Position numbers and translations under genes: made by a program
Assembly (NCBI GenBank): GCA_907163375.1
Contig: CAJQUW010006988.1
Location: forward strand, 1 to 64,000
Length of the DNA: 64,000 nucleotides
DNA from: Prostheceraeus crozeri
Taxonomy: Eukaryota > Platyhelminthes > Polycladida > Euryleptidae
Direction: 5' to 3'
Shown here: positions 12,401 to 23,070 of the stretch, one piece after another
Layout of the letters: every line of letters begins with the position of its first letter
How positions within the stretch are numbered: the stretch's first letter is position 1
The notes under the pieces: generated by a model
The model's input: only the letters and a program-made list of their open reading frames with translations
Database searches by the model: none
What the model was told of the DNA's origin: nothing

Positions 12401-13111
12401 TCCGGCAGCCAGAATGATTTTCTCCAGGGAAAGAGGCCGAGACTGAAACTTTCACAGAATGCGTATATCCTGTGCCTACTACGAATCTGCACGTCTATCG
12501 AGTTCTGCCTGGTTCCTCTTCTTGTCAGACACGATCAAGGAAAGGCACATTTTAATCCAATGGGATACAGATTGGAGTTTTTGGCTAAAATGAAACTGTC
12601 CATGTTTTCTACTACTGAGTGAAAAGTCTAGAGTAATAATTTTTGACATGGAATGTCTTCAGGTCATTTCCTATCATGTTTATGTGTAATTATCATGCTT
12701 CTTATCGGCAATGTATACAAGAATGTGGTCAAATACGCATCAAATTGGCAAAAAAGCTTGTGCTTGTCGACATAAGAACCTTGCCAATTCAACATGTTCT
12801 TAGCCTCATAGACAGAAGTACCTGAACATGATAGGAAATGACCTGAGGAAATTCCATGTCAAAAATCATGGCTTTAGACTTAGTACTTTCACTCAGTATA
12901 AGAAAAGATAAAAAGTTTCATTTTTGCCAAAAACTTCAATCTGCGTCCCATTGGATTAACATGTGTATTTCTTTGATCCTGCCTGACAAGAAGAGAAACC
13001 AGGCAGAACACAGCAGGCCTGCAAATTTGTAGTAGGCATAGGGTAAACGTAATTCTGTGAAAATCTCACTTTTGGCCTGGCTCCCTGCAGAAACTCACTG
13101 TGTCTGCCGGA
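12401..13111. repeat. Inverted-repeat (foldback) element, ~290-bp arms
   Basis: The left arm starts TCCGGCAG at 12401 and the right arm ends CTGCCGGA at 13111. The arms pair through CCAATGGGA...CAGATTG, CACTGAGT, TGACATGGAAT and TCATTTCCTATCATGT, up to a ~140-bp centre (12680-12824). They are clearly diverged by substitutions and small indels. No transposase is present. It is a foldback or long-TIR MITE-like element, and no target duplication was identified. Confidence 0.7.
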
Positions 13112-14047
13112 GTAGCACCTCTTGTAATCTAAAATAAGTTGTTTAGTCATTGATTTAAGTTTTCGCTCATTTAATTTAATTTAATTACTTAGCCACTGTT
13201 GTTTGCTAGATTGCTTAAATACAGAGTATTTTAGACAAACCATATACTCGTAGTATGATTTGAATAAAGTTTCTGAACTGCCACGACACTTACTCTAGAA
13301 CAGTCATTAGATTTAGGTCGTTTGGTCGCTTTATCTGATTTAATTTTCTAAATTTTGAAATATAAGCCCACAGACCATGGCGACTATGTTGAATTCATGT
13401 TTCTCGCTAAGCTGTGGACTCATAAGTACTGAAGAATTTTCTGCAACAATGCATGCATGTTTGAAAAGAAATAGCCGTTTAGTACTTATCAGAAAAGTGA
13501 AATAGAACTTTCAGTCAGAGTTTTACCATATTCATGCATGTACAGTATAAGATGTTGACATGGAACTATTTTAGCGACATCAGTGGATGGCATGAGTACC
13601 GCTGAAGCTTACGATAGTGAACTTCATGCTGCACATTGTTATAGTCAAATTCAATCACTTCTCAACACATGTGAAAAGATTGCCCTGAGAGGGCATCGGA
13701 AAACTCCATTCTAGATGCTTGATGCAAATTACGGAAATTCAAAATTTGCAGCATTGCAAACCCCAAATAGTCAACTCTCAGCTCTCAAAAGAGATAGCAC
13801 ACTGAACTACTGCTTCAACGCCATATAGGCCTACTTGGATTACCCTTGACATGAGAGCGGATGCATCAGAAATTACTTTAACTACCCAAACGAAGATTGC
13901 GTCATAATTTTGCAATGCAATAATGCAATTGCTCTAGATCTACACATTACGAAATCTCACTTAATAATAAGACAATTGGGAACACAGAAATTCTATCAAA
14001 CTCGTAACTATTTTATTAATTCGTACTATATGTATTTTTTAAAACAG
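13112..14047. other. Unassigned DNA upstream of a candidate exon
   Basis: AT-rich sequence with no recognisable domain. TAGGCCTA occurs at about 13826. Confidence 0.4.
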
Positions 14048-14161
14048 ATCGAAATCTTCCCTCAGGTTGCACAAAGAATTTTTGATTTCGATGACATAGA
14101 TAATCCAAGTGTGACATTGGAGCAATTTAACTCAATGAGATCTTTCACACGGGCCTTATAG
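14048..14161 (+). CDS. Candidate terminal exon, unidentified gene
   Basis: A TTTTTTAAAACAG acceptor is followed by 37 codons and a stop. The product starts IEIFPQVAQRIFDFDDIDN and ends FNSMRSFTRAL. The acidic, phase-0 peptide looks like a real protein C-terminus rather than random AT-rich translation. No upstream exon was identified on this strand. The family is not recognised. Confidence 0.35.
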   Translation: MEIFPQVAQRIFDFDDIDNPSVTLEQFNSMRSFTRAL

Positions 14162-14527
14162 GAGACTTATAGGAAGCGGTCAATTTCATTAGTAGGCCTA
14201 CTCATGCGCACTACTAATGAGAAAAAATATTCCACATCAACAGCGCATTTCACATTTTTGAGAGTAATGAAATGTTTGTCTCTCTCTATTTGTTTTTTCA
14301 TATACTTTGGCAAGTGCAAGCAAAACGGTATATCTGCTCAGGTAAACATATGATGACACAATATTTAAAAATGAAAATCATGGTGTTAAAAAATGCACAA
14401 GTATTTTTTGAAATCAAGAAAATTAAACTAGATCGAATGACCAAACAAACACTTGTGATGATTAAATAGCAAAATCAAATGAGCAAAACCATTCAAATTC
14501 TAGAAAACTAATTTCAATGAGCAAATA
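14162..14527. other. Unassigned DNA
   Basis: Short sequence between the candidate exon and the mariner element. It contains a Lys-rich open frame of no recognisable family and one TAGGCCTA palindrome. Confidence 0.4.
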
Positions 14528-15760
14528 CAGGGTGTCCAGTTAAAGACACTGGATTTAATTCAATACACATATCCACAATGCTACTGATATGTTATTGATT
14601 TGTTGCCCAGAATATTTAAATAGGTATGCAACTTCATTTTGCATTGTCGGTTTACAAGGAAATTAATTGAAATACGAAAAAAGATTAAATGTGTTTGATA
14701 TTGCATTCACAAGACAATTTTTCATCCACAGTCTGCATAGTCACTTATGAAAAACACCATCCTTTAGATGACCACCTCTGCAGTCACAGCATACTCTTAA
14801 TCTGTGTAGGAAATGTTCAATCACTCTTTCACACAAGTTTGGCGTGATTCCACCAATTACACCTCGGATCTCGTGCTTTAATTGAGCAATCCTGTTGGTT
14901 TTTTTATATGCCCGCGATTTCACATAGCCATCATGGAAATCATATGGGGACAAGACACATGATCCTGGTGGCCATCCATCGATGATAACCATTGCTGGAG
15001 AAAAGGCGATCAGGAAATTACTCTCTGATGAACTGTGTGGTTTCTCGTGCAGTATGTTTAGTTGCACCATCTAGTTGTAGCCATAAGTCTTGTTCATCTA
15101 AGGTTTTCGAGTTGAGGCAAAGAAACTCATTTATCATCCTTGAATGACAATCGCCATTTACCTTTACAACTCCATTTTCATTTTCAAAAAATATGGTCTA
15201 ATCACTCCACCAAACCATACCGCACATTGGTCGGGTCGCAATGGCTTCTCATGTAGGGTAATCGATCCTCACTTGAGGATCGTCTGTGGCCCATATTCGA
15301 AAAATTTGTTTCTTTACGCAATCGTCGAGATGAAAATAGGTCTCGTCGCTAAAGATTGTTCTCCTCGCGAACATTGGATTCACTTGCTGATTCTTAAGCG
15401 CAAAATTGGCACAATCTTGGCGAACTGTATGGTCGCAGGTTTCAAACTGTTGCGCAACTTGAACTTTGTAAGGGTAATTGTACTAAGGGGGCAACTGCTG
15501 CGACCGATGGCATAAAGATGCCCTGGGATTTTCTATCCAATGATACAAATGGCAAGTGGTGTGACTGTTCCCGGTGTTCTATTACCATTATGAGTGGAAC
15601 TCACCCAATCCAACTTCTGCATCAAATTCATAGCAAATTGACAATGCAAAATGAAGTTACATACCTTTGTAAATATTCCAGGCATTTAATTAATAACATA
15701 TCTTCAGTATCGTGGATATGGCTATTGGATTCAATCCGGCGTCCTTAACTGGTCACCCTG
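14528..15760 (-). mobile_element. Tc1/mariner-like element with TA target duplication
   Basis: The ends are inverted: CAGGGTGTCCAGTTAA at 14528, and a right end whose complement is CAGGGTGACCAGTTAA. Both are flanked by TA (14526-14527 and 15761-15762), the duplication typical of this superfamily. The 1,233-bp length is that of a full mariner. The TIRs match over about 25 bp with a few differences. The transposase on the minus strand is broken. Confidence 0.85.
14741..15480 (-). pseudogene. Mariner-like transposase relic
   Basis: Landmarks appear in order on the minus strand. The first acidic site reads IFSDETYFHLDD (about 15360). The second is LQLDGATK (about 15075), standing for the usual QQDGAPxH. 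The third is the WPP...SPYDF...GYVKSRAYK stretch (about 14970-14900). The C-terminal LRVCCDCRGGHLKDGVFH tail resembles the GGH...F tail of the mariner clade common in arthropods and other invertebrates. At least two in-frame stops and some frame changes separate these blocks, so the enzyme is dead. The N-terminal helix-turn-helix region is only faintly recognisable. Confidence 0.8.
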
Positions 15761-15762
15761 TA

Positions 15763-16186
15763 CATGTTGTCAAAGTCAATAAATCAACAATTACTTTGAA
15801 AGATAGAAGTTACAGGCCTACATTGTGTCATTATTCCGCATTTCCAGCAATTTCAAGTATTTCTGCATGCATATACTACGCGTAGAAAACATTATTCATT
15901 TTTTAGGCCCTCATCCAAAATCGGATTATATACATGTATGTCACAATCTTAAAAGTTGCTCATAGATTACTAATTCGGCTATAAATCAGCTTGATGTCAT
16001 ACTTATTTGCAACAATAAACAAATAAGAAAATTTTCCATTAATGCGCCTGATTGAGGGTCAAATAAAGTTCAGAGTTCTCATATAATGCTCGGAGCATTT
16101 CTTACTGAAATTCATTCTGGTGTTCATAGAGCACTCGAGGCACTCCAAAGTTTCTTCCTGCGAAGGTCCGTGACTTAAATTGAAAA
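15763..16186. other. Unassigned DNA downstream of a candidate last exon
   Basis: No repeat or gene is recognised. On the minus strand this is where the 3' UTR of the exon at 16187-16309 would lie. Confidence 0.35.
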
Positions 16187-16309
16187 CTAGAAAAGCCATC
16201 GCAAAAAATTTCTGTGGTCTTGGGCGGCACCACTCGTGCGAATATCCATTCCATCAATCGATACCGAAGATTTCGGGAAGTTGGACGATCCACCAATGTG
16301 AATAGGCTC
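16187..16309 (-). CDS. Candidate 3'-terminal exon, unidentified host gene
   Basis: A strong acceptor (ATATTTTTCAG) leads into 40 codons and a stop. The peptide begins EPIHIGGSSNFPKSSVSIDG and ends DHRNFLRWLF. The Ser/Gly-rich, non-AT-biased peptide ending at a natural stop looks like a genuine protein C-terminus. It enters at phase 0. An exon at 31721-31850 lies on the same strand upstream, but it ends at phase 1, so a direct join would not keep frame. No family is recognised. Confidence 0.45.
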   Translation of the reverse strand, partial: EPIHIGGSSNFPKSSVSIDGMDIRTSGAAQDHRNFLRWLF

Positions 16310-16647
16310 CTGAAAAATATGAAAGGTGTAGCAAGTATTTGCATGAATCAATGTGGCTCTACAGCATAGTTTCATGTTAGGTCCATACTAGTACATATGC
16401 ACAATTGAACAAGAACAGAGAAACCGATGAAGCGATGAGTAGTCGAACACTTCGCTCACATATCATTTAATTAGATTTAATTGACATTCCAATATAGCCT
16501 ACCCAAAAATATTAATTAATCTAATATTATGGGACTGTTCCAGTCATTATCTTCATTTGGGTTGTGTGTAAGACTGCAAAATGCAATTTGCAAAATGCAA
16601 ATTATGAAAAGGAGATTGCTATAAATTCGTAGACTGAAATGCTGGTA

Positions 16648-16829
16648 TAAATGGAATAATTAAATATTGAATTGTATCCTCAGTTGAAAGATGGAAACAG
16701 ACCTGAGATGTAAATTACGCCTTCTGATAATTCCTGACATTGAATGAAATGGCAGCTATTTAGGTCTGTTTCCATTTTTCAACTGAGAATGCAACTCAAT
16801 ATTCAATTATTCTATTTCCAATGTGTTTG
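16648..16829. repeat. Short inverted-repeat (MITE-like hairpin)
   Basis: Arms at 16648-16704 and 16762-16829 pair through GGAATAATTAAATATTGAAT, CTCAGTTGAAA and ATGGAAACAGACCT, with about five mismatches around a ~57-bp loop. It contains no coding sequence. Confidence 0.75.
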
Positions 16830-17293
16830 CAAAAAGTGTCAAATTTTAATTATTGCAGGCGCACTAACTTAGGCGAGTGTGTTTAAAGTGATGCGAGCCG
16901 TATTTAATGAATGCCCGTCGAATCTTCACTAACCTGCTTAACCCATTAGCTCCCATTGTTCCACTTGTGGAAGAATTTTTTAAAATGATGCAATATATTC
17001 AAAACTTTATCACATTCTTTAAATGCCTTACTACAGCACTTTGAACGTTTCATAGAATATATTTTATGCGCACTTTGAATTATCTGTATGTTTGTTTTAT
17101 TGCAAGCGCAGATTGAAATTTTCAAATTCCGGCAATTTTCGATTCATTTTTCACTTGGATATCATCTGACATTGAACGAGCCGTGAGTAATTTTTCTTGT
17201 GTCATTTACTGTTCATAAGGTAGTTTATTAGATATTACCAGTCAGTTTCATGAAATGATATGTTATGTGTGTATGATGAAGTAAATAAGGCAA

Positions 17294-17311
17294 TGTTCCA
17301 CAAGTGGAACA
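17294..17311. promoter_or_regulatory. Subterminal palindrome of the piggyBac left end
   Basis: TGTTCCACAAGTGGAACA is a perfect 18-bp palindrome, followed by TTGGGATCTTCTGACTA. A shorter copy lies next to the left terminus (16958-16973). The same motif recurs twice near the right end. It is probably the transposase-binding subterminal repeat. Confidence 0.6.
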
Positions 17312-17534
17312 TTGGGATCTTCTGACTATAAACTCACATGACCATATGCGGCTAGCTTGATATTTTTGTGCCGCTGATATAGTAGCAATATCTGTTCTGC
17401 TTTATTGTAGGAGCCAGATTATAGAATTAACAATGACAAAATACCCAATTCTCATTGTTCTGATATTTATTCAAAGTAATCTATCCATGGTTTCTTTATT
17501 TTCACCCAGGAGAAAACCTTGATTTTGAAAAAAA

Positions 17535-17602
17535 TGTAGGGTTCGAACCAGCTACGTTATGGAGCGGCTGTCGTGCAAGCCCCTGTGCTACTGACACCTA
17601 CG
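17535..17602 (-). repeat. tRNA-like segment inside the piggyBac 5' region
   Basis: On the minus strand, TAGCACAGGGGCTTGC fits a D-arm and GCTGGTTCGAACCC is a perfect B-box, and GTAGG at the 5' side can pair with CCTAC at the 3' side. The T-stem pairs badly. It is more likely a tRNA pseudogene or SINE head than a working tRNA. Confidence 0.35.
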
Positions 17603-17932
17603 TTCGAAGATAATCGCACACGCAATATCAGGTACACGGCAAAGGATGTCTGGTTACTTGAATCACTATAGTAGTAGTTCTATATTCTGGAACAAATTCT
17701 ACGTGTTTGTGAAGGATATTGCATGATAATCAAAAAGCCTAGGCCGAACCCGAATGTCGTTATTTCGTATTCAAAAGCTTTTATCGGACCGCTTTACATA
17801 GTTTTGGTCTCTATCTGGGACTCCTGTTTTATTTTCCAAGAAATGTGTAGGCTTACCTGTAGTACGAGTAGGCCCTAAAAGCTGCAGATTATTAAGTCTA
17901 CAGAGTAAACCATTGTTTTTTTTCATTTACAG

Positions 17933-19751
17933 ATGCCAAAACTTTTCTCTGTGGAGGCAGCAGCCGAAATGATTACCTCCGCCGATTCGGATGCAGAATT
18001 AGATGATATTGAAATCGTTATTTTGCCCCTGAAAATGTAAACTGTGCGACTGATGAGGTAGACATCAATGACGATTCTCTCGGAGATGTCGAAGTTCGGG
18101 ATGTTCCTGGGTTTGTCGAGATACACCATGCTTGTGAAGATATGCCGCAAACTTCGGATTCAACAGACCAGCCCTCGAAAAGCGGCGGCGACAATCCAAA
18201 CCCAATTGGAAAAAAAGTGAAAGTCTGAAGAAAAGTAGGATTTCAACAGAACAAGTCTCTGACCTTCCCAGTCTTCAAGAAGCATATCCGATGCTGTCTA
18301 CATGAGATCCCATCGATCTGTACAAATTGTTCTTTGATGACAAGTTGCTAGATCTTTGTGTCGATGAGACCAATAAGTACGCATTTCAAGAAGGCGATCA
18401 TCATTTTACCGTTTCAAAAACAGAGATGCAAACATTCTTAGGAATTCTTCTTCTAAGTGGCTACAATACTCTGCCAAATGAAAGACTTTATTGGAGCACT
18501 GACGAAGATGTGGGAGTGCCAGTTGTTTATGAAAAAATGTCCAGGAACAGATTCCAAGATAAAAAACGCTTTTTTCACTTGTCCGATAAGGCATGCCTCG
18601 ATCCAAGCGATAAGCTTTTCTAGATATTTTTCAAAGGATTTGCTGCAGTTCGGTGCATTTGAAAGAGACTTGAGTCTGAACGAACAGATAGTCCCGTACT
18701 ACGGAAAGCACAGCTGCAAAATGTACATAAAAGGAAAGACAGTCAAATTTGGATTCAAGATCTGGGTGCTTGCGTCTTCAAGTGGATTTCCTTTCAAATT
18801 TGAAGTCCATACCGGAAAGAAAAACAATACATTGCATGTACCTTTGGGAGAGCAAGTAGTGCTGACTTTGACGGGGTGCCTCGATTCAAAGGAGGAACAC
18901 ACCCTCTACATGGATCGCTTTTTCAGCTCCACTAGCCTTTTTCGAAAGCTGAAGACCGAGCACAATTTGTGATGTACGGGAACGGTCATGGAAAATCGTA
19001 CTGAGCATTGTCCCTTGATGTCAAAGTAAGAAATCAAAAAGCAACCGAGAGGGCACCACTCTTGTTTCAGTGATGGTCAGGTCGTTGTATGCCAGTGGAA
19101 TGATAACAGACCAGTAGTTGCTGTGAGCAACTTTGAAGCCGTCTCTCCGCTCCAAGCGGCAAACCGATGGGTGTCAAAGGAGAAGAAGAGGTCATCTACA
19201 CTATTCCCTTACCTTTTCTCATCCACCGGTATAATAAAAATATGGGCGGCGTCGATTTACTCGATCGATTCTTGAGCGAATACAGACCACAAATGCGGAA
19301 CAAGAAGTGGTGGTGGAACCTGTTCGCAAACTTCCTGAACATGCCGGTCGTTGCGGGATGGAGACTGCACCGGGCTCTCAACGGAAACCTCTCACATCTC
19401 GATTTTAGAAGGTAAGTAGGCCTATAATCATGCGTCTCAGACGACATACTAGTAATATGCTTAGATTTCGCAATGGAATGCACGTGCGTATAAAAAGCAG
19501 GCCCATATCTTTTGGATTTCAGGAACATCGTGCGCATACTCCTTGCTCAGACGCTAAAAAGAGCACGCCGATCAGGACCGTCAAGGAAACCGATCAAGGA
19601 GGAGCGAAGATCTTTCTGCGGCCATTTGCCCATACCAGCCGATCGGCAATCCCGTTGCAAGTTGTGCAAAAAGAACACGAAAATCCAATGTCGAAAGTGC
19701 GGAGTAATGCTACATTCGTATTGCTTTATCGGTTTCCACACCTCTTCTTGA
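17933..19751 (+). pseudogene. piggyBac transposase, disrupted, with one intron
   Basis: The start MPKLFSVEAAAEMITSADSD is followed, after a one-base shift near 18028, by an acidic linker (PENVNCATDEVDIND). Next come the DDE_Tnp_1_7 core (LLDLCVDETNKYAF, FLGILLLSGYNTLP, RFFHLSD, 18330-18620), then YIKGKTVKFGFKIWVLASSSG (about 18725-18785), LYMDRFFSS (about 18905) and NMGGVDLLDRFLSEYRP (about 19240). The first catalytic site reads SLNEQIVPYYGK where the family has SVDEQ, so Asp is replaced by Asn. The second and third Asp are present. A 111-bp intron (19412-19522, AAG|GTAAGT to TTTCAG|G) joins LDFR to RNIVRILLAQTL in phase. The C-terminal cysteine-rich domain (CKLCKKN...CRKCG...C) is complete and ends at a stop. 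About three to four frame disruptions and an in-frame stop make the product inactive. Confidence 0.85.
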
Positions 19752-19961
19752 TTCATCTCTGATGACATCTGACAGTTTGAAGCATTCAGCGTAAACAAAA
19801 ATACTCAGATTTTGGAAAATTGCAAATTCTGAGAAAAAATTTGGACCTAGCATTTCCAAAAAAGGTACAATAAGCAACAGAAACTCTTCTGGTGGTTGTT
19901 GTATATATATAGCAAAGTATTCATGAGAACGCTACAAAAAAATTACGAGAGAAAAAGACTG

Positions 19962-20050
19962 TGTTCCACTTGTGGAGCATTGGGATCTTCTGACTAAACG
20001 ATTGAAGCCAGATAATAGTCAAAAGATCCCAATGTTCCACAAGTGGAACA
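19962..20050. promoter_or_regulatory. Paired subterminal palindromes of the piggyBac right end
   Basis: TGTTCCACTTGTGGAGCA (19962-19979) and TGTTCCACAAGTGGAACA (20033-20050) are copies of the left-end palindrome. Between them TGGGATCTTCTGACTA and its near complement (TAGTCAAAAGATCCCA) face each other, so the whole block is itself an inverted repeat. This is consistent with a transposase-binding platform. Confidence 0.6.
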
Positions 20051-20186
20051 TGTCTGTAAATCTGATACTGTATGTATCATATTCAAAGTTTGAGGAAATA
20101 CTGCTTATTTAGTCCATAATTACTCTATTCTTCCAAAAAAACATTGAAATTTCATCGGTTTCTGTATTCGGGATCTAATGGGTTAA

Positions 20187-20640
20187 TGCAAATCTGAAAT
20201 GCTGGTAGTGAAAGTCAGGTGCAGTATGTAATCTTTGATACTTCAGTCATTTCATTTTGAATCAATCAAGAAGTACATGACACACCACACGAGTACTTTC
20301 TTTGTGAATTTAAAACAGACATTCCTTCTATTGAATTGAATAAAAGAAAACAAAAATCAACTCATTTATCTTATCTATGCTAATTTCCAGTTGTACATGT
20401 CTCGATTTCAGTATGTATTTTCACTTAATCTCCTTTCATAAATAACCCCCTATATGAATTGAATATTTTTAGGTTTTGAAGCAAGACTGTTTAGCATCCT
20501 TTGCTTAATGACGTCATCTTATTATGACTAGAGTTGTCGCAAGTGCTTAAGATAAGTTAGTTTTCATTTCCTTGCTTATATCTACTTTGTATTTCTTATT
20601 TTAGAATTATTTACTCCGTACCAAATTAAACACGTCCTTG
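20187..20640. other. Unassigned DNA between piggyBac and LINE
   Basis: No open frame or repeat structure of note. Confidence 0.4.
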
Positions 20641-23070
20641 AGTTGTCGCTTGAGTTGTCCGTCCGGAGGTATCAGGCCATGCAGACCATTTGCCACTGCA
20701 GTTCCATTCGACTCGATTCTGCGTCACAACCATCCAGTCGTCCCGGCCACTTATTTGGCAGAATTCTTGCATAATCCACATATGCCAACCGGTCACAATT
20801 CAGGTCTTCTAGATTCAATCCACCCGAAGTTCTCACTTGTCTCATCACCCACTTCAGCCGAAATTGATCAAAATTGGAGCCGGAGGGCATCACTGTTTCA
20901 AGTCGGGAGGAGAACAAAAAAAGCGTCTGTGACTTGGCCTCCAACTCTCACACAACAGTTGCTTGCTTCGTAGCAGACAAACTTCTCTGAATTTCTTGTT
21001 ACGCTCCATAAGGTTGGTCTGTGTATACTATCGTATGCTTTCTTGAAATCGACGATTAGATGTCATCTGTCCTAATTGCATTCCAAGTATTTCTACAGAA
21101 ATTGCCTAACAATAAACAGCTGATCGACGGTGGATTTCCCTTTTACAGTCACAGAGCTGATCATAAAAAACGGACCACCCAAGTTATGTTGAAACCCAAT
21201 CGATTCTCATGCCTTCCAATCGTGTCATGCAACAACATGTCATACATTATTGGAGAGCTTGTATTCTCAGTCTTCAAATGGGCTGTTAAAGTATTTGCTG
21301 GAGTGCTCAAAATGTGAAAGCCGCTCAATTTACAAATCGCAATTTTTCATTAAGAAAACATGTTAGTATGTAATGAATCAAGCATGGAATCAAATTAGCA
21401 AGGGCTAACCTTAGGCGAAACACAATTAATAATGAATCAAATCTCAAATCGAACTATTCAGTAAGTAAAACCAATGAGAAAAATAAGAATAAAACACAAA
21501 TGTAAATGTTGATAATATTCAAATGGTAGGTAATGAAAAAAAGGACTGTGTAAATACATTATAAGTAGAGTGAGAAAAAATTGATAACTTACTCGAGAAC
21601 TCCTGCCTGTCTGCCACACTGTGTGTTGGGCAGTGTAGTAATTGCGGAACGATCATTTTCTGAGCCCTCTTTTGATATACTGGTCATCAAAATCGGTGGC
21701 AATGAAAAATTAATGAGATCGTGAAGTCATTACAAAACTGTCATAAAAAAAGTTATCATGACTCTTCTGCTGAAAATATTATGATCTCAATTTTTTCATC
21801 AAAAATATTCACGTTGGTATCATCAGAATCCCTTCGATGTGGGGAGCACGAATATGCAAGTTTTATTCAAATTAGTTCAATAGTTCCCTTTCAAACTTAT
21901 TCAACTTTTTTTGTTACTACCGCTAGAGTACACAAGCACCATGTAAGGTGAACTACGGGTCAAAACAAAATAAATAATGAAGGCATTTCTTTGTTCTGTC
22001 ATGTTGATCGCAGATTGCTTAACTTTCATGTTTGTGTACTTTAGCGGCAATGACAAGTAATGTTGAAGAAGTTTGAAAAAAACTATTGAACTAATTTGAA
22101 TAAAACTTACATGTTCGTACTCCCCACATCGCAAGGATTCTGAAGATACCAAACATGATAGTTTTCTTAGAAAAGTGACAATATGACATTTTCAGTCGAA
22201 AGAGTCATGACTTTGTGATAACTTCACTATCTCATTAATTTTTTATTACCTCACCGATTTTGATGATCAGCATGTTAAGAGAGCCCAGAAGATGCTCATT
22301 CTCCCCGTACTTCATTCATCATCATGCTCACATGCTTTCTTATTGAAAAATGGCGATGTGTAAATTGAGCGATTTTCACATTTTGAGCACTATTCAGCAA
22401 ATACATTAAGGGATTCAAGTTTATCATATTTCATTTGAAGACTGAGAACGTAGGCTCTCCAAGAATGTATGGCACGCTGTTGTATGACACGATTGGAAGG
22501 CGTGAGAATCAATTGAGTGGTCCGTTTGTCATGATCAGCCCAAACTCTTACTATGATGGCACAAAGCCAGCCTGATATGAGCCGATTGTTCAGCGATAAA
22601 ATGGTGTATGACTCCTTTCAGGTACCTCAGCGAAGATCTTGTATCCCACTGAGAGCAGTGATGAGCATTCTGTAATTATTAAAGTCTTCTCTTCCATCAC
22701 CCTTGTGAATGGGAGCCAGTACCTCAGTAGTACTCCAGTCATTTACCAAGCTCTCCTCACTGCACATTTTTTGGACGATGCTTACAAGATTGCCCAATCT
22801 GAGCACCTCCGTCTGTGACCTATCACAAATCAGCCTGCACGTCATCGAGACCAGGAGCCTTCGTTTTCTTCATTCTTTCTGTAACTTCATTTATCTCTGT
22901 CATAGTTGGATTAGTCACTTCGTTTGCCACATCTGTGTGGACTTCTTTATCTAGATCATTATTTGAAAACGGAATTTACTCTACATTCTTCAAAGAATTC
23001 TCTAAATCTTCTGATGGCCGTCTGTCAATTAGCAGATTTACCACTGCATCTCTTGCCACCGTTTGACGAG
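20640..23070 (-). mobile_element. LINE (non-LTR retrotransposon) relic split by a foldback
   Basis: Minus-strand reverse transcriptase landmarks appear in order from high to low coordinate. They are MTEINEVTERMKKTKAPGLDD (about 22905-22845), WSTTEVLAPIHKGDGREDFN (about 22735-22680), a degraded QAGF stretch (about 22585), then after a 1.4-kb interruption VDFKKAYDSIHRPTLW (about 21055-21010), RLKWVMRQVRTSGGL (about 20860-20820) and a degraded catalytic box LAYVDYARIL, where LAYADD is expected (about 20785). The aspartate pair is lost, so it is dead. The FKKAYDSI and LKWVMR blocks fit an RTE/CR1-type RT. Endonuclease and 3' end are not identified. Confidence 0.7.
21155..22540. repeat. Large foldback inserted in the LINE
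   Basis: The left arm begins with GCTGATCATAAAAAACGGAC and the right arm ends with the inverse (GTCCGTTTGTCATGATCAGC). Pairing continues through GCCTTCCAATCGTGTCAT, TCTTCAAATG, GAGCCC and GTGGGGAG to a ~100-bp centre around 21985. The left arm is about 280 bp longer because of extra sequence near 21360-21640. No transposase was seen. The RT blocks flanking it belong to one LINE, so the foldback was inserted into it or formed by rearrangement there. Confidence 0.65.

Larger units (their letters stand above)
16942..20182 (+). mobile_element. piggyBac-family DNA transposon, near full length
   Basis: The element starts CCCATTAGCTCCC and ends GGGATCTAATGGG. It is flanked on both sides by TTAA (16938-16941 and 20183-20186), the piggyBac target duplication. 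Four copies of a palindrome based on TGTTCCACAAGTGGAACA lie near the two ends. The transposase is on the plus strand with its ATG directly after a 3' splice acceptor (TTTCATTTACAG|ATG). At 3,241 bp the length is normal for an autonomous piggyBac. The terminal repeats are intact, while the coding part has several frame disruptions. Confidence 0.9.

Noticed and set aside
15144-15748. Two plus-strand open frames inside the mariner element
   Set aside because: They are antisense to the transposase, which is recognisable on the minus strand by SDET, LDGA and GGH landmarks.
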